Counted from the first letter of the stretch, positions 16,505-24,536 are shown. The stretch: 64,000 nt of DNA from Leifsonia sp. Root1293 (GCF_001425325.1 NZ_LMEH01000001.1:667898-731897), one strand, 5' to 3'. Translations and numbers: made by a program. Notes: generated by a model from the letters alone, not told the origin.

Positions 16505-17563
16505 TCAGTCGCGCGGGTCGTTGGCCCGGGGAGCCCGGGGAGCACTGTCGTAGCGGATGCTGCGCCCCTCAGCCACGTCGCCCTCGGCGCGGGCGGCGCG
16601 TTTCTCGGCCAGAGCCGTGGTGCGTGGCGGCATCCGGAGCGTCTCCTCGGCGGCGACGCCCGACTGCAACTGCCTGCCGCGTTCGACCTCCGAGTCGAAC
16701 TCGGCGCCGAACAACAGCGCCAGGTTCACGATCCAGAGCCAGACCAGGAAGATGAGGGCGCCGGCGAGCGATCCGTAGACGCGGCCGTAGTTCGAGAAGC
16801 TCAGCACCCAGATGAAGAAGAGCGCTGAGGCGACGACCATGGTCGTGAGCGCCAGCAGTGCTCCCATGCTGAGCCAGCGGAAGCGGCGCTGGTGCACGTT
16901 GGGGGTCGAGTAGTACAGCAGACCGATGACGACGATCGCGAGCACGACGAGCACCGGCCACTTGACGATGTCCCAGACGCCCAGCCAGGGCTCGCCGATA
17001 CCCAGCGCCTCGCCGACGGCATCGGCGACGGATCCCGACAGGACCAGGATCGCACCCATGATGCCGAGCAGCAGGGTGAACACGAGACTGATGAACAGCT
17101 GCTGCGGCTTCAGCACGGTGAACCCGCGGCCCTCGTCGACTTCGTAGATGCGGTTCATGGCGCGGCTGAAGGCGCCGACGTAACGTGAGACCGTCCAGAT
17201 CGTCAGGACGACGCCGAACAGGAACGCGAACCAGCCGGAGGAGTTCGCGAGCTGGCCGAGCGCGTCCTCGATCTCGCCCAGGTCGGTGTCGGGGAAGGCC
17301 TCCTTCAGGATGCCGAGCACCGAGGTGATCGAGCTGTCGCCGTCGCCGAAGACCACGAACCCGGCGACCACGGCGATGAGGGCCGGGAAGATCGAGAGCA
17401 CGCCGTAGTAGGTGAGCGATGCGGCAGCGTCCGGCAGGTCGTCGAAGCCGAACTCGCGGACGGTGCGCTTGAGGATGTACTGCCACGTCTCCCGGCGGAG
17501 GTCCTGGGGGCCGGACGGCTCGGCGTCTTCGTCGGCCGACCCGGCCGGAGGCTGTGTCGTCAC
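16505..17563 (-). CDS. YihY/BrkB-family membrane protein
   Basis: This 352-residue protein starts at GTG 17563, overlapping the stop of the upstream SDR gene by four bases. The family core AAASLTYYGVLSIFPALIAV lies at about residues 46-65, followed by five more hydrophobic segments and the block YGSLAGALIFLVWLWIVNLALLFGAEF near residue 260. A charged, disordered C-terminal tail follows. The family (once called ribonuclease BN or BrkB) has no firm biochemical function. It ends one base from the xfp stop on the opposite strand, with no terminator between. Confidence 0.88.
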   Translation of the reverse strand: MTTQPPAGSADEDAEPSGPQDLRRETWQYILKRTVREFGFDDLPDAAASLTYYGVLSIFPALIAVVAGFVVFGDGDSSITSVLGILKEAFPDTDLGEIEDALGQLANSSGWFAFLFGVVLTIWTVSRYVGAFSRAMNRIYEVDEGRGFTVLKPQQLFISLVFTLLLGIMGAILVLSGSVADAVGEALGIGEPWLGVWDIVKWPVLVVLAIVVIGLLYYSTPNVHQRRFRWLSMGALLALTTMVVASALFFIWVLSFSNYGRVYGSLAGALIFLVWLWIVNLALLFGAEFDSEVERGRQLQSGVAAEETLRMPPRTTALAEKRAARAEGDVAEGRSIRYDSAPRAPRANDPRD

Positions 17564-18402
17564 GCGATCCAGCCTCTCGTGATGGACTGCACCGCCGAAC
17601 CGTCGAGGTCGCGCAGGGTGGCACTCACGAAGCGCTGGGCGGCGGCAGAGGTCTGCACCCGGATCGGAGGACGCTCAGCGCCGATCACGTCGACGATGAC
17701 GGCCGCGACCTCTGCCGCGGTCTGTGCGGCCGCCGGATCGAACGCCTCCCGGGTGCGACGCAGGTAGGCGTCGAGGGCCGGTGCATAGGGGGTGCCAGCC
17801 ACCCGCTCGACGGCGGCACCGATCCCGGCGTTGCCGGCGAATTCGGTGGTCACCGCACCGGGTTCCACGATGCTCACCGAGACGCCGACGGATGCCGCGA
17901 CCGGCGCGAGGCTCTCGAGGAAGCCCTCCACGGCGAACTTCGCGGCGCAGTAGGCCTCGTTGAACGGCTGTCCGACGATGCCGCCGACGCTCGTGACTGT
18001 GACAACGCGGCCGCCGACGGCGCGCAGGTGGGGGAGTGCGGCCTTCGTCATCGCCACGACCCCGAAGTAGTTGACGTCCATGGCCGCCCGGTACTCGTCG
18101 ACTGAGTCCTGCTCGATCGTGCCGACGTGTCCGGCACCGGCATTGTTCACCAGCACGTCGATGCGACCGTGTTCGGCCACCACGGCGTCGACGACGGCTC
18201 CGACGGCTGCGGCATCGGTCACATCGAGAGCGCGGATGTCGACCTGGACGCCGGCGTCGCGCGCTGCATCCTGCAATCGGCCGGCCCTCGTGACGTCGCG
18301 CATCGTCGCGACGACCCTCGCGCCCGCCGCCGCCGCTGCGACAGCCGTGGCCAGACCGATCCCGGACGACGTTCCGGTGATCAGGACGATCGATTCGTTC
18401 AT
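17560..18402 (-). CDS. SDR-family oxidoreductase
   Basis: This classical short-chain dehydrogenase has 280 residues. The nucleotide-binding motif TGTSSGIG is at about residues 9-16, DVTD at about 64, NNAG at about 90, and the catalytic Ser and YCAAK at about 140-160. EPGAVTTEF follows the active site as usual. The reduced substrate is unknown. ATG 18402 places the cofactor motif at the normal distance; the frame is open further up without a better start. It is coupled to the YihY gene and divergent from the next SDR gene. Confidence 0.88.
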   Translation of the reverse strand: MNESIVLITGTSSGIGLATAVAAAAAGARVVATMRDVTRAGRLQDAARDAGVQVDIRALDVTDAAAVGAVVDAVVAEHGRIDVLVNNAGAGHVGTIEQDSVDEYRAAMDVNYFGVVAMTKAALPHLRAVGGRVVTVTSVGGIVGQPFNEAYCAAKFAVEGFLESLAPVAASVGVSVSIVEPGAVTTEFAGNAGIGAAVERVAGTPYAPALDAYLRRTREAFDPAAAQTAAEVAAVIVDVIGAERPPIRVQTSAAAQRFVSATLRDLDGSAVQSITRGWIA

Positions 18403-18461
18403 GGGTGCCCCGATTCCGCGCGTGATGCGCATCAGCCATTCCACCACGGATGCCGCACCCC

Positions 18462-18467
18462 TACTGT
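18462..18467 (+). promoter_or_regulatory. Candidate -10 box TACTGT for the forward SDR gene
   Basis: TACTGT lies 35 bases before ATG 18497 and would give a leader of about 22 nt carrying GGGGAG at 18486-18491. It sits in the 94-bp gap between two divergent SDR genes. No matching box was found for the minus-strand gene. Confidence 0.35.
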
Positions 18468-18496
18468 TGGCATCACACCGAACACGGGGAGAACCG

Positions 18497-19276
18497 ATGG
18501 ATCTGGGACTGACCGGCCGCACGGCCGTCGTGACCGGCGCGAGCAAGGGCATCGGCCTCGCCGTGGTCCGGGCGTTCGTCGCCGAAGGAGTTCACGTGAT
18601 CGCCGGTGCGCGGTCATCCTCGTCAGCACTCGATGAGCTGGTCGCGGCAGGAACGGTCGAGGTCGTGGCCCTCGATCTCTCCGATCCCGACGGTCCCGGG
18701 CGCCTCATCGCCTCCACCGACACGCGGATCGACATCCTCGTGAACAACGTGGGGCTGGCGACGGCGCGCACGAACGGCTTTCTCTCCGTCACCGACGAGC
18801 AGTGGGTGACCTCGCTGAACCTCAATCTCCTCGCCGCCGTGCGGGCCTGCCGTGCCGTGCTTCCCGGCATGATCGGGGCTGGCGGAGGGGCGATCGTCAA
18901 CGTCGCCTCGGTGAACGCCTACCTCCCCGATCCTGCCGTGATCGACTACTCGGTCGCGAAGGCCGGGCTGGCGAACTTCGCGAAGTCCCTGTCGAAGGAG
19001 GTCGGCCCCGCCGGTGTCCGCGTGAACAGCGTGAACCCCGGTCCCGTCGAGACGGCGTTGTGGCTCGGCGACGGGGGGATAGCGAGCACCGTCAGCGGTG
19101 CGACAGGGCTGAGCCGCGAGGAGGTGCAGAGCGGAGCGGTGGCGGAAGCGGCCACCCGGCGCTTCACCACGCCAGAGGAGGTCGCCGACCTCGTCGTCTT
19201 CCTGGCCAGCGATCGGGCAGCCAACATCACGGGTGCGGGCTTCGCGATCGACGGCGGACTGGTGCAGTCGCTCTGA
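18497..19276 (+). CDS. SDR-family oxidoreductase
   Basis: This 259-residue short-chain dehydrogenase has TGASKGIG at about residues 13-20, NNVG at about 83 in place of NNAG, the catalytic serine in NVASVN, and the YSVAK tetrad near 150. The C terminus has the common ending NITGAGFAIDGG. The family includes 3-oxoacyl-ACP reductase-like and sugar dehydrogenases; no substrate can be named. ATG 18497 follows GGGGAG. It is unrelated in sequence detail to the divergent SDR next to it, so the pair is not a recent duplication. Confidence 0.9.
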   Translation: MDLGLTGRTAVVTGASKGIGLAVVRAFVAEGVHVIAGARSSSSALDELVAAGTVEVVALDLSDPDGPGRLIASTDTRIDILVNNVGLATARTNGFLSVTDEQWVTSLNLNLLAAVRACRAVLPGMIGAGGGAIVNVASVNAYLPDPAVIDYSVAKAGLANFAKSLSKEVGPAGVRVNSVNPGPVETALWLGDGGIASTVSGATGLSREEVQSGAVAEAATRRFTTPEEVADLVVFLASDRAANITGAGFAIDGGLVQSL

Positions 19277-19282
19277 GCCTCT

Positions 19283-19302
19283 CGACGGCCGGTCGGCCGT
19301 CG
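19283..19302 (+). terminator. Hairpin after the SDR gene
   Basis: CGACGGCC (19283-19290) and GGCCGTCG (19295-19302) form a perfect 8-bp stem around GGTC, seven bases after the stop codon. There is no T-tract, so its role as a terminator is only likely. Confidence 0.45.
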
Positions 19303-19335
19303 ACGGAGAGCCGCTCCGATGACGGTGGGTCCGCC

Positions 19336-19341
19336 TACCGT
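19336..19341 (+). promoter_or_regulatory. -10 box TACCGT, leaderless start of the GAF gene
   Basis: TACCGT is followed by exactly six bases (GGAGGT) and then ATG 19348, so transcription would begin at or next to the start codon. The GGAGG looks like a ribosome-binding site but would lie upstream of the transcript. Confidence 0.5.
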
Positions 19342-19347
19342 GGAGGT

Positions 19348-20187
19348 ATGAGCGAACGCACACCGGGACGATGGAAGAGGGTCGGTCTGACGACCCTGCG
19401 CATAGCCGTCCTGGCCGTCGTCGCAGCCGGTGGGCTGGTGCTCGAGGCCCGACAGGACGCCGGGGGCGACTTCCTCGACGGCTTCAGCTGGCAGTGGTTC
19501 TTCACGGTCTCCGGATGGGCGCTGATCCTGCTGGGAATCGTGGCGCAGGTCGTCTGGGGATGGCGGGTCGACCTCATCGAGGCCCGCAACACCACCGACG
19601 TCGCCCAGATCCGGGTGACGATGAAGGACGCACTGAAGCCGGTGCTCGCGAAGGTGTCAGAGATGCCAGACCTCGACGCCGACGGCCGGGCCGCGCAGTT
19701 GGCCGTCGTGGCATCCGATGCCTCATGGGCACTGGCGACACTGCTGCTCAGGCATGTCGATCGCGCGCGGGTCGGCGTCTACGGGATGTCCGGTGACGGC
19801 ACTGCCCTGCGCATCGTGGGATACGGCGGACGCGGCGAGAAGCCCGGAGAATTCCTGGCGGGCCGTCCCGGCGCCGACCTGGCACTGCGCCGGGTCAAAG
19901 ACGGTTCGCCGCTGATCGTGCACGACCGACGCGAGGATCCGCCGCCCGGCTGGGACCGCGAGAGCGCCGAGTGGCGCTCCTTCGTGTCGGTGCCGATCAT
20001 CAGCAACGACGGCTTCGCCTACGGCATGTTGAACGTCGATTCCCCCAGCGAGGAGATGTTCCAGGACACCGAGCAGCAGATCGTGTCGGTGGTTGCCGAG
20101 ATACTCGCCATAGCATTCGCTCTCGCCTTCCCGAAGAGCGAACGACGGACTCCAGCCAGGGGTCGAGAGGTAGGAGCACGAACATGA
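19348..20187 (+). CDS. Membrane-anchored GAF-domain protein
   Basis: This 279-residue protein has two transmembrane segments (about residues 14-32 and 49-69), a short linker, and then a GAF-like sensor domain from about 115 to 265. The run SFVSVPIISNDGFAYGMLNVDS is the usual GAF strand pair, and DTEQQIVSVVAEILAIAFALA the closing helix. No output domain is present. The ligand is unknown. ATG 19348 is preceded by a -10 box six bases away. The stop overlaps the next small ORF as ATGA. Confidence 0.82.
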   Translation: MSERTPGRWKRVGLTTLRIAVLAVVAAGGLVLEARQDAGGDFLDGFSWQWFFTVSGWALILLGIVAQVVWGWRVDLIEARNTTDVAQIRVTMKDALKPVLAKVSEMPDLDADGRAAQLAVVASDASWALATLLLRHVDRARVGVYGMSGDGTALRIVGYGGRGEKPGEFLAGRPGADLALRRVKDGSPLIVHDRREDPPPGWDRESAEWRSFVSVPIISNDGFAYGMLNVDSPSEEMFQDTEQQIVSVVAEILAIAFALAFPKSERRTPARGREVGART

Positions 20188-20369
20188 GCACAGTGTCCAT
20201 GGCTGGCCCGCCGAGTGCCATCGGTCGCGTGCGGGTGAGCAATCACACACGCATCGAGACCCCAGACCTGAGTGATCGTTCTGCGGTCGAGGCGATCTTC
20301 GCGGATGCCGCACGCATCGTGCGGGCGGAACGCGCGCGTCGCAGGCCCTGGAGCCGCGAGGCCCGCTGA
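20184..20369 (+). CDS. Small hypothetical protein coupled to the GAF gene
   Basis: This 61-residue ORF starts at ATG 20184, overlapping the GAF gene stop by four bases. It is rich in Arg and Ala, with a probable amphipathic helix at about residues 33-52 (SAVEAIFADAARIVRAERAR) and a basic C terminus. No family is recognised. The ATGA overlap and the GAGG/TAGGAG purine run upstream (20166-20176) support translation. A protein partner or effector of the membrane GAF sensor is a reasonable guess. Confidence 0.6.
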   Translation: MSTVSMAGPPSAIGRVRVSNHTRIETPDLSDRSAVEAIFADAARIVRAERARRRPWSREAR

Positions 20370-20440
20370 GAAGGGGCGCGGCCATGTGCCGAAACGGCTC
20401 GGCTTCTGGGCCAACCTTCTGTGTTCAGCTGTTCTGATCG

Positions 20441-20521
20441 TGCCGGTGGTGGGACTCGAACCCACACGTCTCTCGACAAAGCATTTTGAGTGCTCCGCGT
20501 CTGCCATTCCGCCACACCGGC
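20441..20521 (-). tRNA. tRNA-Leu (anticodon CAA)
   Basis: The minus-strand sequence folds into an 81-nt class II tRNA. The acceptor stem pairs GCCGGTG with CACCGGC and is followed by A73. The anticodon stem GAGCA/TGCTT holds the loop CTCAAAA, so the anticodon is CAA and it reads UUG. The T-arm contains GGTTCGAGTCC. CCA is not encoded. A long variable arm fits leucine. Confidence 0.96.
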
Positions 20522-20536
20522 GCACGAGCCTGCATC

Positions 20537-20542
20537 AGGATA
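20537..20542 (-). promoter_or_regulatory. Candidate -10 box TATCCT for tRNA-Leu
   Basis: On the minus strand TATCCT lies 15 bases before the tRNA 5' end, giving a precursor leader of about 8 nt. It is three bases from the divergent -10 box of the response-regulator gene. Confidence 0.4.
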
Positions 20543-20545
20543 CCG

Positions 20546-20551
20546 TAGGCT
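20546..20551 (+). promoter_or_regulatory. -10 box TAGGCT, leaderless start of the response regulator
   Basis: TAGGCT is separated by seven bases (TTCCGAC) from GTG 20559, so the mRNA is predicted to be leaderless. No ribosome-binding site is present between. Confidence 0.55.
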
Positions 20552-20558
20552 TTCCGAC

Positions 20559-21167
20559 GTGACTGACGCAGATACCTCCACTGTTCCCCCTCGGCGCGTC
20601 GTCGTCGCAGAGGATGAGTCCCTCATCCGTCTCGACATCGTCGAGATCCTCCGCGACAACGGCTTCGACGTCGTCGGAGAGGCCGGAGATGGCGAGACTG
20701 CGGTGGCTCTCGCGACCGAGTTGCGCCCCGATCTCGTCATCATGGACGTCAAGATGCCGAAGATGACGGGCATCCAGGCTGCCGAGCAGTTGTCCAAGAA
20801 TCACATCGCTCCGGTCGTGCTGCTCACCGCTTTCAGCCAGAAGGAACTCGTCGAGCAGGCCAGCGAGGCGGGCGCCCTCGCCTACGTCGTCAAGCCGTTC
20901 ACTCCGAACGACCTGCTGCCGGCCATCGAGATCGCACTCGCCCGCTACGCGCAGATCATCGCCCTGGAGGCCGAGGTCGGCGACCTCGTCGAGCGCTTCG
21001 AGACCCGCAAGCTCGTCGACAGGGCCAAGGGCCTGCTCAACGAGAAGATGGGCCTGTCGGAGCCCGAGGCGTTCCGCTGGATCCAGAAGGCGTCGATGGA
21101 CCGCCGTCTCACCATGCACGATGTCGCCCAGGCGATCATCGAGCAGCTGGCTCCCAAGAAGGCGTAG
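20559..21167 (+). CDS. ANTAR-domain response regulator
   Basis: This 202-residue protein has a CheY-like receiver domain at about residues 14-130, with the acidic pocket AEDES, the phosphorylation site in LVIMDVKMPKM and the conserved lysine in VVKPF. A coiled linker (LEAEVGDLVERFETRK) leads to an ANTAR RNA-binding domain (DRAKGLLNEKMGLSEPEAFRWIQ). Such regulators act by antitermination in RNA rather than by binding DNA. It is the common actinobacterial orphan type, sometimes labelled PdtaR. No kinase gene is adjacent. Confidence 0.93.
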   Translation: MTDADTSTVPPRRVVVAEDESLIRLDIVEILRDNGFDVVGEAGDGETAVALATELRPDLVIMDVKMPKMTGIQAAEQLSKNHIAPVVLLTAFSQKELVEQASEAGALAYVVKPFTPNDLLPAIEIALARYAQIIALEAEVGDLVERFETRKLVDRAKGLLNEKMGLSEPEAFRWIQKASMDRRLTMHDVAQAIIEQLAPKKA

Positions 21168-21175
21168 CAGTCCCA

Positions 21176-21312
21176 CCGCTCGCTGAGGCCCGGCTCCCGC
21201 TGATCGAGTAGTGCCCGACGCAGTCGGACACGTATCGAGATCACGCATCGGCGGATCTCGGTACACCTGCCTGCTCCGCTGGCGGCAGACGGGCGTGCCG
21301 CTCAGCGAGCGG
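21176..21312. repeat. 137-bp palindromic element with 12-bp terminal inverted repeats
   Basis: CCGCTCGCTGAG (21176-21187) is repeated in perfect inversion as CTCAGCGAGCGG (21301-21312). Inside, 21201-21242 forms an imperfect hairpin built on GATCGAGTA ... TATCGAGATC with a CCGAC/GTCGG core, and 21253-21300 holds a second module with CTGCC/GGCAG arms. It fills the gap between two convergent genes and supplies the stop codon of the thioesterase. It resembles dispersed intergenic palindromes of Microbacteriaceae and may act as a two-way terminator. Confidence 0.6.
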
Positions 21313-21724
21313 GAAGCTCCTTGATCAGGTTCGTGATCCTGATGGTCGAGCAGCGCCGGCCCTGGTCGTCCGAGATGGCGATCTCGTGCGTCGTCAGCGT
21401 GCGCCCCAGGTGGATCGGCGTGCAGACGCCCGTGACCCACCCGCTCGTCGCGGAGCGGGTGTGCGTGGCGTTGATCTCGATGCCGACGGCGAGCTTGCCC
21501 TCGCCCGCGAAGAGGTTCGCGGCCATCGATCCGAGGGACTCGCCCAGCACGACGTAGGCGCCGCCGTGCAGGAGCATCGCCGGCTGGGTGTTGCCCTCGA
21601 CCGGCATCCGTGCCACCGACCGCTCGACCCGGAACTCGGTGAACTCGATCCCCATCTTCTCGGCCAGGGCTCCCATGCCTCGGGTCTGAACCCAGTCGAT
21701 CCTGTCGGGGGTCTCGTCGCTCAT
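21302..21724 (-). CDS. PaaI-type hotdog-fold thioesterase
   Basis: The 140-residue single hotdog domain has the family block LLHGGAYVVLGESLGSMAA at about residues 52-70 and EINATHTRSATSGWVTGVCTPIHLGR after it. Members hydrolyse acyl-CoA or aryl-CoA thioesters, for example in menaquinone or phenylacetate pathways; the substrate is not shown here. ATG 21724 is the first good start. It is divergent from polA and convergent with the ANTAR gene. Confidence 0.9.
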   Translation of the reverse strand: MSDETPDRIDWVQTRGMGALAEKMGIEFTEFRVERSVARMPVEGNTQPAMLLHGGAYVVLGESLGSMAANLFAGEGKLAVGIEINATHTRSATSGWVTGVCTPIHLGRTLTTHEIAISDDQGRRCSTIRITNLIKELPAR

Positions 21725-21778
21725 CGTCGCCTGTCGGTCGGGGCATCCGCCGTGCCGGAGCGTGTCGGATGCGGCTTG

Positions 21779-21784
21779 TAGTCT
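21779..21784 (+). promoter_or_regulatory. -10 box TAGTCT, leaderless start of polA
   Basis: TAGTCT is followed by six bases (GGGGTC) and then the polA GTG at 21791, placing the transcription start at the start codon. Confidence 0.55.
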
Positions 21785-21790
21785 GGGGTC

Positions 21791-24472
21791 GTGTCAGACG
21801 CCGAAAAGCCTACCCTCCTCGTCATCGACGGCCACTCGCTCGCGTTCCGGGCCTTCTACGCCCTCCCCGTCGACAGTTTCCGCACCCGCGACGGACAACA
21901 CACGAACGCCATTCACGGCTTCCTGTCGATGCTCCTGCTTCTCCTCCAGAACGAGAAGCCGACCCACATCGCCGTGGCATTCGACATCTCTCGGCACTCG
22001 TTCCGCACCCGCGAGTACGCGGAGTACAAGGGCACCCGCGGTGAGACGCCGCCCGAGTTCATCGGCCAGATCCCCCTCCTGCAGGACGCCCTCGCCGCGA
22101 TGAACATCGTCACGGTCGAGAAGGAGGACTACGAGGCCGACGACATCCTCGCCACCTTCGCGAAGCAGGGTGTCGAACAGGGCTTCCACGTGCTGCTGGT
22201 CTCGGGCGACCGCGACACGATCCAGCTCGTGAACGAGAACGTCACTCTGCTCTACCCGAACTCGCAGGGCGTCTCCCAGCTGAAGCGCTACGACCCCGCT
22301 GCGGTCGAGGAGCGCTACGGCATCCGGCCCGAGCAGTACCCCGAGGTCGCCGCCCTCGTCGGCGAGACCAGCGACAACCTGCCCGGCATCCCGAAGGTCG
22401 GGGAGAAGACCGCCGTCAAGTGGCTGGGGCTGTACGGCTCGCTGCAGGGAATCCTCGACAACGCCGACGACATCAAGGGAGTCGTCGGCCAGAACCTCCG
22501 CGACAACCGTGAGAACGCGGTACGCAACCGTCGCCTGAACCGCCTCATCGACGACGTGGAGTTGCCGGTCGGCCCGAGCGACCTGACGCGCCAGAAGATG
22601 AACGAGGAGGCCGTGCGCGAGATCTTCGGCCGCCTGGAGTTCCGCACCCTGCTCGATCGGGTCTACAAGCTCGAGGGCAGCGGAACCACGAGCGGCGCCG
22701 AGGGTGCCGCCGAGATCGCCGCGGCGGCACCGGGCGTCCCGCCGACGCCGACTCCGCGTCTCCTCCTCGACGAGGAACTGCAGGACTGGCTCGAGAAGGC
22801 GACCGCCGCGAACCCCGACGGCCTCGGCCTGACCGTCGAGACGCTCGACGGCAAGGTCATCGGTTTCGGCGTCGCGAGTTCCACCGAGGTGCTCGATGTG
22901 CCGTGGCAGGCCGGGCGGGCCGACTACCTCGCGTTCGAGACCTGGCTCGCCAGCGACGCCCCCAAGATCCTCACCGACGCCAAGCCGCAGCTCAAGGCGC
23001 TGAAGCGCAGCGACCTGGCCTTCGGAGGCCTGCGCACCGACAACCTGGTGGCCGGTTGGCTGCTGCGTCCGAGCCTGCAGGAGAAGAACCTCGCCCAGCT
23101 CGTGCAGCGCTACCTGCACGAGGTCATGCCCGAACCTGACGCGAACCAGCTGGTGCCCGACGACTCTGTGGTCGCCGGACCGCCCATCCAGGCCTGGTAC
23201 AGCCTGCGGGTGGCCCCCGTCCTCCTCGGCGAGCTCTCGGAGGGCTCGCGCAGCGTGCTCACCGACATCGAGATCCCCGTGCTCCTCGCGCTCGTCGACA
23301 TGGAGCTCCGCGGTGTCACGGTCAGCCACGAGCAGCTCGCCGCCCTCTCCAGCGAGCTCGCCGAGAAGGCAGCCGGCCTCGCCGCGTCCGCCTACGCCGA
23401 GATCGGCCGCGAGGTGAACCTCGGTTCGCCCAAGCAGCTCCAAGACGTGCTGTTCGACCAGCTGGGCATGCCGAAGACCAGGGCGAACAAGACGGGGTAC
23501 TCGACGGATGCCGGGGCCCTCGCCGACCTGCAGGAGTCGAACCCGCACCCCTTCCTCGACCTGCTGCTCCAGCATCGCGACGCGACGAAGCTGCGCCAGA
23601 TCGTCGAGACGCTCGACAAGGCCATCGACGCGACAGGCCGCATCCACACGACCTACGTCCAGGTCGGCTCGGCCACTGGACGCATCTCCTCCAACGACCC
23701 GAACCTGCAGAACATCCCGGTGCGCACCGAGGAGGGGCGCCGCATCCGTGCCGCCGTCCAGGCCGGCCCGGGCTACGAGACCCTGCTCACGGCCGACTAC
23801 TCGCAGATCGAGATGCGCATCATGGCGCACCTCTCGGGCGACCCCGGCCTCATCGAGGCCTTCAACTCCGGCGAGGACCTGCACAGGTTCGTCGGGGCTC
23901 GCATCTTCGGGGTCGAGCCTGAAGACGTCACCGCGCTGCAGCGCACGAAGGTCAAGGCCATGTCGTACGGCCTGGCCTACGGCCTCAGCGCCTTCGGCCT
24001 GTCGAAGCAGCTCCGCATCGACACAGCGCAGGCCAAGCAGCTCATGGGCGACTACTTCGAGCGCTTCGGCGCCGTGCGCGCCTACCTCCGCCAGGTCGTC
24101 GAGCAGGCCAAGGTCGACGGATACACCGAGACGATCTTCGGTCGCCGTCGGCCCTTCCCCGAGCTGGCCAGCCCGAACCGCGTGCTGCGCGAAGGCGCGG
24201 AGCGTGCGGCGCTCAACTCGCCGATCCAGGGCTCGGCCGCCGACATCATCAAGATCGCGATGATCGGCATCGAGAAAGACGTGACCGAAGCCGAACTGGG
24301 TTCGCGGATGCTGCTGCAGGTGCACGATGAGCTGATCTTCGAGGTCGTCGAGGGCGAGTGGGACCGGCTCGAGCAGATCGTGCGCGGTCGGATGGCCGGC
24401 GCGGCTGAGCTGCTGGTTCCGCTCGAGGTGCAGGTCGGCCGCGGAAACGACTGGGATTCCGCCGCCCACTGA
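21791..24472 (+). CDS. polA: DNA polymerase I
   Basis: It fills gaps in excision repair and Okazaki processing. The 893-residue protein has the 5'-3' exonuclease domain (about 1-300; DGHSLAFRAFYALP, DYEADDILAT, VSGDRDTIQLV), a degenerate 3'-5' exonuclease domain (about 315-500) and the polymerase domain with motif A (LLTADYSQIEMRIMAHLSGD), motif B (RTKVKAMSYGLAYGLSAFGL) and motif C (QVHDELIFE). In the proofreading domain the first catalytic Asp is replaced (LTVET instead of FDTET), so proofreading is probably lost, as in other actinobacteria. Start GTG 21791 fits the family length. Confidence 0.97.
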   Translation: MSDAEKPTLLVIDGHSLAFRAFYALPVDSFRTRDGQHTNAIHGFLSMLLLLLQNEKPTHIAVAFDISRHSFRTREYAEYKGTRGETPPEFIGQIPLLQDALAAMNIVTVEKEDYEADDILATFAKQGVEQGFHVLLVSGDRDTIQLVNENVTLLYPNSQGVSQLKRYDPAAVEERYGIRPEQYPEVAALVGETSDNLPGIPKVGEKTAVKWLGLYGSLQGILDNADDIKGVVGQNLRDNRENAVRNRRLNRLIDDVELPVGPSDLTRQKMNEEAVREIFGRLEFRTLLDRVYKLEGSGTTSGAEGAAEIAAAAPGVPPTPTPRLLLDEELQDWLEKATAANPDGLGLTVETLDGKVIGFGVASSTEVLDVPWQAGRADYLAFETWLASDAPKILTDAKPQLKALKRSDLAFGGLRTDNLVAGWLLRPSLQEKNLAQLVQRYLHEVMPEPDANQLVPDDSVVAGPPIQAWYSLRVAPVLLGELSEGSRSVLTDIEIPVLLALVDMELRGVTVSHEQLAALSSELAEKAAGLAASAYAEIGREVNLGSPKQLQDVLFDQLGMPKTRANKTGYSTDAGALADLQESNPHPFLDLLLQHRDATKLRQIVETLDKAIDATGRIHTTYVQVGSATGRISSNDPNLQNIPVRTEEGRRIRAAVQAGPGYETLLTADYSQIEMRIMAHLSGDPGLIEAFNSGEDLHRFVGARIFGVEPEDVTALQRTKVKAMSYGLAYGLSAFGLSKQLRIDTAQAKQLMGDYFERFGAVRAYLRQVVEQAKVDGYTETIFGRRRPFPELASPNRVLREGAERAALNSPIQGSAADIIKIAMIGIEKDVTEAELGSRMLLQVHDELIFEVVEGEWDRLEQIVRGRMAGAAELLVPLEVQVGRGNDWDSAAH

Positions 24473-24482
24473 CCTCGCGCCG

Positions 24483-24508
24483 CGCCGCACTGACGGGTGC
24501 GTGCGGCG
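24483..24508 (+). terminator. Hairpin after polA
   Basis: CGCCGCAC (24483-24490) pairs perfectly with GTGCGGCG (24501-24508) around a 10-base loop. It starts ten bases after the polA stop and lies just ahead of the next promoter. No T-tract follows. Confidence 0.5.
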
Positions 24509-24524
24509 GGATGCCCCCAGCCCA

Positions 24525-24530
24525 TAGGCT
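24525..24530 (+). promoter_or_regulatory. -10 box TAGGCT, leaderless start of the DUF885 gene
   Basis: TAGGCT, then six bases (CGAAGA), then ATG 24537. The gene has no ribosome-binding site within the predicted transcript. Confidence 0.55.
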
Positions 24531-24536
24531 CGAAGA

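Noticed and set aside
18497-19276. The two adjacent SDR genes as a recent duplication
   Set aside because: They differ in all motif contexts, are divergent and share little beyond family residues.
20272-20562. 96-codon ORF reading VVGLEPTRLSTKHF
   Set aside because: This is the well-known false ORF produced by reading through the complement of a tRNA gene (tRNA-Leu at 20441-20521).
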